Shown here piece by piece: positions 52,034 to 58,842 of a stretch of 58,842 nucleotides of DNA. The DNA is from CAJJDF01 sp965657945 (GTDB lineage Bacteria; Bacteroidota; Bacteroidia; Flavobacteriales_D; CAJJDF01). The position numbers were made by a program, and so were the translations under genes. Where the stretch lies: contig CBFHPW010000016.1 in NCBI GenBank assembly GCA_965657945.1, positions 1 to 58,842 on the forward strand, read 5' to 3'. The notes below the pieces were generated by a model, which saw nothing but the letters and a program-made list of their open reading frames with translations, was not told the DNA's origin and ran no database searches. Positions within the stretch are counted from its first letter, which is position 1. Each line of letters begins with the position of its first letter.

Positions 52034-52919
52034 AACTTCTTGGGTTTTTTGAATTTGTATATTCTAATCTGATGGTTTTTTGATCTTGCATTGTTATTTC
52101 AATTCTATCCATGTGGTACAGTTCTCCACTGCCCAGAAATGACTTTGTAAATGTGCCATTTACAATTGAAATTTTCAAAGAATTATCTTTACATATTAGC
52201 TTCGCTATTCTTTTTTTCTTATTCCGTTTTCTTTTATCATATGGAATTAAATTTGTGTCAGATAATTGAGGATAGTACTTGTCAAATGATAATCCCTTTA
52301 ATGAATCTAATTTAATTGAAGAAACAGGTGCATCGTTATCTAAAAAATTAATCTTACCTCTTTGAAAAGTCTTTTTGCCTAAAGGCATATTGTCCCTGCT
52401 TAATATAAACCAAAGTAAAAAAACAACAATCAATATGGCAACAATCCAAATCAGTATTTTTATCCAAACGGACATTGGAGTGTAATACTCAATGTTACTA
52501 AATTCAGCAAATATGTCTCCTTCATAGTCGATATTATTACTGATGTTTTTGCTGCAAGCAAGAGGTAAAACCTCAATCTTGATTCTAGCATTTAAAAATG
52601 CATCTACAGCCACATTTGGAGTAAATTTGACAATTATACCATTTGAATCCAATACAGTTCTATCATATAAATCTGCAGGTACTAATAAAAGATCATACTT
52701 AACAGGAAATAATGGGCTAGTAGATACAGTGAAATTTGAAGAATCATATTTCAATCTAAAAACAACAGTGTCATTTCGTTCAATTGCCTTTTCATTAAAA
52801 CGTAATTCAATACTCTGTTCAATTAGCTCACCAGGGGTCAAAGTAATCTGGGCCATTGACACGCCAAATTGAACAAACATAAATATTATCAAGGAATATA
52901 ATTTATACTTTATCCTCAT
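52023..52919 (-). CDS. Membrane-anchored protein of the tubulin-like operon
   Basis: 298 aa: a signal peptide ending at about residue 23 (VSMAQ), an exported beta-rich domain (24-148), one membrane helix at about 151-173 (VWIKILIWIVAILIVVFLLW) and a basic cytoplasmic domain with KRKRNKKKR. It could connect an outside-facing part to the cytoplasmic tubulin-like protein. Overlaps with both neighbours (4 bases with the vWA gene, 11 with the tubulin-like gene) indicate one operon. I recognise no family. Confidence 0.7.
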   Translation of the reverse strand: MRIKYKLYSLIIFMFVQFGVSMAQITLTPGELIEQSIELRFNEKAIERNDTVVFRLKYDSSNFTVSTSPLFPVKYDLLLVPADLYDRTVLDSNGIIVKFTPNVAVDAFLNARIKIEVLPLACSKNISNNIDYEGDIFAEFSNIEYYTPMSVWIKILIWIVAILIVVFLLWFILSRDNMPLGKKTFQRGKINFLDNDAPVSSIKLDSLKGLSFDKYYPQLSDTNLIPYDKRKRNKKKRIAKLICKDNSLKISIVNGTFTKSFLGSGELYHMDRIEITMQDQKTIRLEYTNSKNPRSYGV

Positions 52920-53899
52920 TTATTAATTGTTTTAAATTTAATAGTAACTTTTGATTCTGGTATATTTTTCAAACAAATACCAACCTCATTTGGAATGATG
53001 TAGGTGTAATTAGTTGGGTCATGCTTGTATTGATAGGTTCCACAGTAGATTCCCTCATTTAAATCATCCAAAGGATTAAGAGGTTGAAGCGTAATTTTTT
53101 CATTCTTACTAACCAAAAATGAATTTTTTGTAAAATCAATTGAGTGCATCGTATTTGTCAAACCATTGATATTAATGTCTCTAAAATCAACTTTTACTCT
53201 TAAAGTATTATCTGTTTGTGATGCTGAATAAAAATGAAAACCTTGATTTAATGACATTGTTTCTTTTGTAAACTCCAAACTCAATGCCTTCGGGCTAACA
53301 ATATTTATATACGGTAATTCATCTTCTTCCGCACTTATTATCTCAGCATTCTTGGTTAAAGCAACTACATTAACCAAATCACTTGGAGCCTCAAATCCAA
53401 GCGTTATGATAAAAAGAAAATCATACTTGCCTCTTTTAAACCCATACTTTTCAATAGCTGATTGAGCGGATGAACCATTACAATTATTCGCTCCATCAGT
53501 AAACAACTGAATAATATTTATTTTATTTGTATCTAAATTATAACCATCAAAAATTGTAGTTAGAGTATTGTAAGTACATGTCTTCTGACCATTTGCATTT
53601 AATAATGAAATTTTACTCTTTAATTTATCCTTGTCTACCTGACTAGTAATTAAAATAGATGGATCTATTTTCGGTATCTTCGAATAAGTAATCAGAGTTA
53701 CCTCTTCACCAATATCTAAATTTTCTATGTAGTCAACCGAATTTTTCTTTACCTTTTCCCATATATTTGGACCTCCTGTTTCACCTTTCATTGAAGCAGT
53801 GCAATCTATAATTAGAACGTGATTTTTGGTGATATTCTTCTGAGAAAACAAGGCATGTGTGCTAGATAGCAGAAGGAGGACAAGCATGGTTTTTTTCAT
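52916..53899 (-). CDS. Secreted von Willebrand factor A domain protein
   Basis: 327-aa exported protein with a signal peptide (1-19, cleavage near LFSQ) followed directly by a vWA domain. The MIDAS motif is IIDCTASMKG with D32-C-T34-A-S36, and a second metal-binding region is LFTDGANN. The C-terminal 130 residues form a beta-rich tail. vWA domains bind protein partners through a divalent metal. It is the first gene of the tubulin-like operon, and its position suggests that it senses or recruits something outside the inner membrane. Confidence 0.85.
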   Translation of the reverse strand: MKKTMLVLLLLSSTHALFSQKNITKNHVLIIDCTASMKGETGGPNIWEKVKKNSVDYIENLDIGEEVTLITYSKIPKIDPSILITSQVDKDKLKSKISLLNANGQKTCTYNTLTTIFDGYNLDTNKINIIQLFTDGANNCNGSSAQSAIEKYGFKRGKYDFLFIITLGFEAPSDLVNVVALTKNAEIISAEEDELPYINIVSPKALSLEFTKETMSLNQGFHFYSASQTDNTLRVKVDFRDININGLTNTMHSIDFTKNSFLVSKNEKITLQPLNPLDDLNEGIYCGTYQYKHDPTNYTYIIPNEVGICLKNIPESKVTIKFKTINK

Positions 53900-54035
53900 A
53901 AATATTTGTTTTTTATTTAATCAAGTGAATAATTAAATAGAGTTTACTAAGATACGAATTTTAATTTTATCTCTTTGTGAATTAATGATTAAAGAATTAA
54001 ATTCATTTGATTGCAAAAACAATTCTAATTCAATT

Positions 54036-54119
54036 TCACTCAACTATCGCCTCTCTTTTCAACACTTCCTTTAAAAATTCTTTGGATGGATTGAAAATAG
54101 AAAGTACGTCTTTAGCTAT
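54036..54119 (-). pseudogene. Duplicated C-terminal end of the HEPN-like NTPase gene
   Basis: The minus strand reads AKDVLSIFNPSKEFLKEV and LKREAIVE then TGA, which aligns without gaps to the last 26 residues of the 500-aa NTPase at 54704-56206 (VKDALLEFNPSQDFLNEV...). A stop codon lies just upstream and nothing else of the gene remains. It is a gene remnant from duplication or recombination, located between the vWA gene and the TerB-like gene. Confidence 0.7.
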
Positions 54120-54172
54120 TTAGATAAAATTATTAGCTAGAAAGATACACTAAAGAACCTTTTCTGAAGACG

Positions 54173-54511
54173 CTACAACTCACTCATTATCTTTGCCAAA
54201 AAGTTACTTTCATCTTTCTGGATAAACCCATCGTCCTTAGACATGTCCTCTAATTCTTTCTTAATGATATCTTTTTGCTCTTTAGTCAAACTTTTTAGAG
54301 CTTCTAAAGCATCTGAAAAAGTTAACTTATCTGAATTAGCGAAAAAAGCAATGGGTATTTCCGGCAAACTCTTCATTTCATCTCGAACAACCTTGCCGTC
54401 TGACTTAGCCATCATTGAAGCCAATTTGCAAAATGCAAGTTTTTGTTCATCCGTTAAATTATTAAACATTTCTTGATCGCTTCCCCTAAGAATTCTTGTT
54501 AATATTCCCAT
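54173..54511 (-). CDS. TerB-like protein
   Basis: 112-aa, mostly helical, protein resembling the TerB family: LTDEQKLAFCKLASMMAKSDGKVVRDE (residues 20-46, with the Asp-Gly-x-Val pattern near the metal-binding site), and SKDDGFIQKDESNFLAKIM at the end. TerB-like domains occur with vWA, tubulin-like and membrane proteins in stress and conflict neighbourhoods, so the link to the operon downstream is meaningful, though 273 bases and a gene remnant separate them. The 192 bases upstream to 54704 show no gene. Confidence 0.7.
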   Translation of the reverse strand: MGILTRILRGSDQEMFNNLTDEQKLAFCKLASMMAKSDGKVVRDEMKSLPEIPIAFFANSDKLTFSDALEALKSLTKEQKDIIKKELEDMSKDDGFIQKDESNFLAKIMSEL

Positions 54512-54703
54512 ATTTTTTATTTAAAATTTATACCTATTAAATCTTGTTAAAATCTTTAGAATTTGGTTTAGAGAACAATGATAGTAAAATAGCTCCAAAT
54601 CAGGACGCGCTAATTATGAAACTATGTTTGCTCTTATTGTTTCGTATCCCCCCGAATTAAGACAAAACATATCTGAAGTCTCTAAAGATAATAATAATGA
54701 ACT

Positions 54704-56206
54704 TTATTCAATTACTTCGCCTCGAATTATCACCTCATTTAAAAAATCTTGTGATGGATTAAACTCTAACAAGGCATCTTTAACTGCAGCCTCAGATAAT
54801 CCATTTAAAGGTTGAAGTATGTCTATAAATTTATTTTTATCACTTTTTGGAAACCTGTAAAAACCCTCTCTGTAACTAAAAATCCATTTAATTGATGATT
54901 TACTCTCCCAAGAATCTATTACATCGCCATTCTCATCATAATTATCAAACCAATCTGAAAGATGTAACTGTGAAAAAGCAACGGCTGCCTCATCTAATCC
55001 ATCCAAGACAATAGCTAAATTACCTGATTCATTTTTTCTTGAAGGCACAAAGCATTCATCAAGAAGTTTGTGAAATAACATGATTAAATCAGTATACTTA
55101 CTTGGTAATCGATTTAGCTTTCTAATTATTTCATCGTTATCGGTCTTCCAAATCTGCTGTTTTTTACCTTGGATAATAAAATGATAGAGTGTGGCATGTA
55201 AACTATTTTGAATACCACTGCCACAAAAATGATACAAAACTGGGATGTTTATCTCACTGTCACTCAATTCTTGAATTACATTTGCTAACAAAGCTCCTTT
55301 ACCCATTCCAGCATTAGAAAAAACTGGCAAAATATTTTGGGCTGTTTTATCCAAAACCCAATCTAATATTGCTGTAGTTTCCTTTTCCCTTCCCACAAAA
55401 CAAGAATTATAATTAGCAATTCGGTTACTGTGATCAAAAACTTGACCTGCTCCTGATTTCAATGCATCACTAATTGGTTTAAATACTTTTTCATAATGCA
55501 ATGTACCTTTTTGTTTTTCGGTGTCACCATGAAAAGTACTTATAAGTTCTGCTGTGGATTTATTATTGTAAAGCCCTTGAAAAATATAGGGTAATCCATC
55601 CTTTTCTCCTTTTTGTAAAAATGGATACAAGGACACACTCTTGTCTCCTTGAACGAAAAAGAATCGATCATTTTGTTCAATTATCTCAGAGTTATAAAAA
55701 AGTGTACTCGTTTCACAAACCATTTTATGTAATACAGATAATCCATTTGCTATTTTTTTTGCATCATCTGATTTTAAAGAGATATAACCATGTACATATT
55801 TATTTCTAAAAGTAATAAAGCTTTCAAACAAAGATTGGCTGCCTTTCTTGGCTAAAACTCCTGACTCCCATGAACTTCCTTTTTCGGTAGTGACAGTCCA
55901 AATCATTCTCCAACTTGTATCGCTAGGTAAGTTATCAACCAAATTATCCATAATTTGCTTCATCAATAAAGTATCTTCTTTTGGGGTTCCTTTTTCTAAC
56001 TTTTTGCAAAGTTGAACCACAGCTCCTAACCTAAGAATAAGAGTAGAAGCTCCAAGTCCAGCCATAAAAAGATTATTCAGAGCAGTCTTGTTGCTTTCGA
56101 TTAACTCAATTAATCCTTCCTCATTGATCGAAGCTAAATTTAATTGTTCATATTGTTCAATAAATCGATTAACGTAATTTAAAAGTGGTGATGGCAATTG
56201 ATTCAT
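54704..56206 (-). CDS. HEPN-like/STAND-type P-loop NTPase
   Basis: 500-aa protein with two parts. Residues 1-145 form a helical domain with FRNKYVHG (R134 N135 ... H139), the RX4H pattern of HEPN ribonucleases. Residues about 265-470 are a P-loop NTPase: Walker A-like SNAGMGKGALL (297-307, where a Ser/Thr normally follows the Lys), Walker B LAIVLDGLDEA (397-407). The C-terminus, ending VIIRGEVIE, is also seen in a remnant at 54036-54119, so this end is probably natural rather than truncated. It overlaps the 518-aa gene in an ATGA arrangement. Confidence 0.78.
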   Translation of the reverse strand: MNQLPSPLLNYVNRFIEQYEQLNLASINEEGLIELIESNKTALNNLFMAGLGASTLILRLGAVVQLCKKLEKGTPKEDTLLMKQIMDNLVDNLPSDTSWRMIWTVTTEKGSSWESGVLAKKGSQSLFESFITFRNKYVHGYISLKSDDAKKIANGLSVLHKMVCETSTLFYNSEIIEQNDRFFFVQGDKSVSLYPFLQKGEKDGLPYIFQGLYNNKSTAELISTFHGDTEKQKGTLHYEKVFKPISDALKSGAGQVFDHSNRIANYNSCFVGREKETTAILDWVLDKTAQNILPVFSNAGMGKGALLANVIQELSDSEINIPVLYHFCGSGIQNSLHATLYHFIIQGKKQQIWKTDNDEIIRKLNRLPSKYTDLIMLFHKLLDECFVPSRKNESGNLAIVLDGLDEAAVAFSQLHLSDWFDNYDENGDVIDSWESKSSIKWIFSYREGFYRFPKSDKNKFIDILQPLNGLSEAAVKDALLEFNPSQDFLNEVIIRGEVIE

Positions 56207-57759
56207 AAAGAAATTGTTTGATGTTGATATTCTAGTTTTGCATCTCTACGTCCTATTGAAAAGTATAAACGAGATGACTCCGTTAAGTCTTTTGGAAAAC
56301 CAAATAAATCATCCAAAACATCCTCTTCAAATGCTAATGTTCCAGACTTTAAAAAAGGGTATAAAAAATCAAAAGCTTCATGAACATACTCCATTGAATA
56401 AAGATGTTCATCAGCAAATCGCCTAGCAACAATCTTTTTATTAGCTGCAAGGTCTTTTAATAGGTGAGTGATAATTTTAACCAAAGTTTCATAGCCGAAT
56501 AATTCCGATTGAACCTGATGATTGGGACCTTTGAACCGAAGATAGTTATGCAATAATGGCAACCATTCAGACTTCTCGGGACAATAAGTTTTATCATTCA
56601 AGCCTTTTGAATTATTAAAGAACTGATTCATCCAGGGGTAGTGGTAACCAAATGCTATTAAAATTATTTTATTCTCATAAAAAAAATCGGATAGATGTAA
56701 TAAATGATCAAGTTGAAACAAGGATTGATGAACATCCTTAATTATCACAACAACCTGCTTTTCACAATTTTTCCTCAGTTGTTTAATTGCTTTTTTTGGA
56801 TCACTGCTGTATTTATTGCTTTCTGTTTCTTTTGCTAATGTCTGAACCAACCTATTCAAAAGAAATTTCGAAGTAAACGTTATTCCTTCTGTATCTGTAA
56901 GAATCAATTGGGGCAAATGACTATCTGACTCAAGTAAATAACTGCAAAGATTTGCTATTTGGCTTGATTTATCCTGATTTGGCCTATGCCAAAAAGCAAA
57001 GGCTCCTTGTTGATGATTTGAAATAAATTCAATCAATTCATTATCAATATCTTCTGAATTAGCATGTTCTGAAATCCACTTTTGTTGATCTTCCTCAAAT
57101 TCATCAGAGAGTTGATACTTCGTTTTAGAAGCAAGTTGACCAAATGCAAATGTATTCTTTAACAAAGACCACTCATTTTCTTGAATACCCCATCTACCTC
57201 TGTAGGAGGTCAAACCATCTTGTTTGGTAAAAAAATGAAAATCTTCATTATCAAACAGTTTAAATATCTCTGCCTTATGAATTTCTTCTATAACCTGAGT
57301 AATGTGATTCGCTTCTTTGTTATTTCGATCGGGAGGAAGAATAAAAAACCCATGCATTACCTCATTTCTTAATAAAGCCAAATGATGAACCATGCTATTG
57401 AGCTTTTCTTCGCCTTTTGCTTTCTCCCAAAATAAAGGATATAAAATTAGGGCTTCCGAAGTATCTAAATCCTTTATCATATTTGCTGACCAACGATAAA
57501 GTGCCCCTGCATTATAGTCATGACTCCTAGTCGTAAACAATTGTAACAAAAAGTCATTGTAAACGGATTTTTGATTAGGCTGCCTTAGGTAAGCAGCTAT
57601 TCCTAGAGCTGCTAGCTCAAGTAAAATCAATTCACTCAATTCTACCAATTCATCTGCCACATATGCTTGTTCTTCCTTCAGAACTTCTTCTATGGCCAGA
57701 GTGATTTCTATTGGTAAAATTGCTTCCTCAATAAGTTGGTTTAGTTTTTTATTTTTCAT
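56203..57759 (-). CDS. HEPN-like protein with degenerate NTPase core (paralogue of the next gene)
   Basis: 518-aa protein. Its N-terminal helical domain carries LRNEVMHGFF (R131 N132 ... H136), an RX4H motif at the same position as in the neighbouring 500-aa protein. A later segment FWHRPNQDKSSQ (257-268) stands where a P-loop would be but lacks the glycines, and KQVVVIIKDVHQS is Walker B-like without the acidic pair. The NTPase is therefore probably inactive, and the protein may be a non-catalytic partner. It lies between the UDG-like gene (10 bases) and the 500-aa gene (overlap 4). Confidence 0.65.
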   Translation of the reverse strand: MKNKKLNQLIEEAILPIEITLAIEEVLKEEQAYVADELVELSELILLELAALGIAAYLRQPNQKSVYNDFLLQLFTTRSHDYNAGALYRWSANMIKDLDTSEALILYPLFWEKAKGEEKLNSMVHHLALLRNEVMHGFFILPPDRNNKEANHITQVIEEIHKAEIFKLFDNEDFHFFTKQDGLTSYRGRWGIQENEWSLLKNTFAFGQLASKTKYQLSDEFEEDQQKWISEHANSEDIDNELIEFISNHQQGAFAFWHRPNQDKSSQIANLCSYLLESDSHLPQLILTDTEGITFTSKFLLNRLVQTLAKETESNKYSSDPKKAIKQLRKNCEKQVVVIIKDVHQSLFQLDHLLHLSDFFYENKIILIAFGYHYPWMNQFFNNSKGLNDKTYCPEKSEWLPLLHNYLRFKGPNHQVQSELFGYETLVKIITHLLKDLAANKKIVARRFADEHLYSMEYVHEAFDFLYPFLKSGTLAFEEDVLDDLFGFPKDLTESSRLYFSIGRRDAKLEYQHQTISL

Positions 57760-57769
57760 GTCACAATTT

Positions 57770-58366
57770 TCATTTCAATAACTCTTCATATATATATTTC
57801 CCTAACCTTTCTCTTTTCATTAATGGTCTTCCAAATGGAGGAAGGTGATATAGTTTAAATTCAACTTCAGGGCATTCTTTTTGAAAATTTTTGAGTTCAG
57901 TTTGGAATTCTTTTAATTTAATTGATGTGCCTTTTCCCCAACTAGTTATTACTCTTTTAACGCCAAGCTCTTTTATTTCGGTGATTATTTCATTGGTGTA
58001 ATATTGGCGTTTATAATTTCGTTTTAATATTAATCTATCTGAAAAATCATTATTTATTGTATTATTTCCATCGTTATTAATCGTTTCGACCATCTTTATA
58101 AGGTCACGACAATAAAATTTTAATTTTTGCATGATTTCAATTTTCGCCTTTATATCTACTGGCTTTAGCTGAATATCTTTATTGATTACATTTAAATAAG
58201 ATTCTAAAGAAGGCCAAAACTGATTGCTATAATTTCTACCCCGGACTCTACCATAATAATAATCTGCTTCAGGCCCGTTTTCTGGGTTAAAAGTTCCCAA
58301 AATAAGGGTTTTAACCTCCCACTTTTCGTATAACCAGTTCCTATCTTTGTGATAATATTTACTCAT
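57770..58366 (-). CDS. Uracil-DNA-glycosylase-fold protein
   Basis: 198-aa protein whose N-terminal motif VKTLILGTFNPENG (18-31) and following YYYGRVRGRNYSNQFWPSLE match the layout of UDG-superfamily enzymes (LFIGTxPG and GNRFWP in MUG-type members). The C-terminal HLPPFGRPLM occupies the place of the HPSP-type motif. Whether it removes bases, and which, is unknown. In defence loci, UDG-like proteins can act on modified phage DNA. It sits in the same operon as the two HEPN-like genes. Confidence 0.6.
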   Translation of the reverse strand: MSKYYHKDRNWLYEKWEVKTLILGTFNPENGPEADYYYGRVRGRNYSNQFWPSLESYLNVINKDIQLKPVDIKAKIEIMQKLKFYCRDLIKMVETINNDGNNTINNDFSDRLILKRNYKRQYYTNEIITEIKELGVKRVITSWGKGTSIKLKEFQTELKNFQKECPEVEFKLYHLPPFGRPLMKRERLGKYIYEELLK

Positions 58367-58370
58367 ATTT

Positions 58371-58842
58371 CTATTTTCTGTTTATTCTTCTCCAATCTTT
58401 TATGTCTAAGACTTCGCTTAGCATATTCAACTTTTCATCGTTGCGTTCCTTTTCAAAAAAGCAAGCCATTTTGGCTTTATAAAAAAGAACATTAGATAAG
58501 AATGAAGTTGCATTAGCGTATTGATACAAATAGGGATTTACAGATAATGAGGAGTCTTTACTATCTTTTATTCGTTCTGATATTCCTAAGATTACAGCCT
58601 CTCTATTTGACTCTTTAGGTATAAGATTTAATAACTCTTTAGCATCTCTGAAATTATTGGATTTTCCAAGTTTAGAAAAAGCATTGACCCTTTCTGCGCT
58701 AAAAGCTACCTCAGAGGCTATTCGAAGTGATTCTTCCTTTTCACCTTGCTTCATTAAAATTTGACTGATTTTCGAGTAAGCCTTTGATTTACCATAAACA
58801 GAAGTTATTTCAGAAGCTATTCGAAGAGATTCTTCCTTTTCG
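58371..58842 (-). CDS. C-terminal part of a protein with 33-residue repeats (5' end outside window)
   Basis: The minus-strand frame is open from the right edge to 58371. It contains two copies of a 33-residue repeat starting EKEESLRIASE, followed by a helical end (ESNREAVILGISERIKDS, then NRK). The repeat pattern, helix-helix with Ala and Leu at fixed places, is TPR-like and common in the sensor ends of STAND proteins. An internal ATG at 58754 lies inside a repeat and is not the start. It precedes the UDG-like gene by 4 bases and is probably the upstream gene of the operon. Confidence 0.65.
   Translation of the reverse strand, partial: EKEESLRIASEITSVYGKSKAYSKISQILMKQGEKEESLRIASEVAFSAERVNAFSKLGKSNNFRDAKELLNLIPKESNREAVILGISERIKDSKDSSLSVNPYLYQYANATSFLSNVLFYKAKMACFFEKERNDEKLNMLSEVLDIKDWRRINRK

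Noticed and set aside
54512..54703. Open frame at 54624-54815 in the gap upstream of the TerB-like gene
   Set aside because: It runs antisense into the end of the 500-aa NTPase gene and is explained as its shadow.

Overview
The window looks like the chromosome of a member of the Bacteroidota, most likely of the Flavobacteriales. The evidence is the gliding lipoprotein GldH, a metallopeptidase ending in a type IX secretion (T9SS) sorting domain, a MraY with the periplasmic insert typical of the phylum, promoters of the form TAnnTTTG (-7) with TTG (-33), and the near absence of Shine-Dalgarno sequences. The left half is conserved housekeeping DNA. From about 31.7 kb to the right edge the window is AT-rich accessory DNA with many unrecognised or broken genes. 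I saw no tRNA, rRNA, CRISPR array or insertion sequence.

Housekeeping part (1-31.7 kb). Positions 1-11.8 kb on the minus strand are a complete division and cell wall (dcw) operon in the order mraZ, rsmH, ftsL, ftsI, murE, mraY, murD, ftsW, murG, murC; murC runs off the left edge. mraZ is preceded by a -7 box and three GTGG boxes at exact 10-bp spacing, the expected autoregulatory operator. Next come engB, a lipoprotein, a MATE transporter, a deoxynucleoside kinase and a secreted M4 metallopeptidase. A minus-strand group follows: ricT, gldH, a class A PBP and the two subunits of a 3-oxoacid CoA-transferase, split by a four-helix-bundle gene that looks inserted. Then come holB, era with ung, an exonuclease/GIY-YIG fusion, an NdpA-type nucleoid protein and an extended SDR reductase.

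Accessory part (31.7-58.8 kb). It opens with decayed DNA: a DUF6150-like fragment, a frameshifted outer-membrane protein gene and an attC-like palindrome. A compact graspetide-like (omega-ester RiPP) cassette follows: a 70-aa precursor, a hairpin attenuator, an ATP-grasp ligase and an unrecognised 201-aa partner. Beyond it are a KAP P-loop NTPase, a putative PUA/EVE-like plus HNH nuclease, a DUF2130 protein and a run of small unknown genes.

Two larger assemblies close the window. The first (53.9-45.7 kb, minus) is a five-gene operon: a secreted von Willebrand A protein, a membrane-anchored protein, a 944-aa tubulin/FtsZ-like GTPase, a 1077-aa coiled-coil membrane protein and a small membrane protein, with a TerB-like gene just upstream. 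It resembles the FtsZ-like membrane-remodelling neighbourhoods described by Makarova and Koonin. The second (58.8-54.7 kb, minus) is a four-gene operon: the end of a repeat protein, a UDG-fold protein and two related NTPase-like proteins whose N-terminal domains both carry an RNxxxH motif at the same position, a HEPN-like signature of defence or conflict systems.
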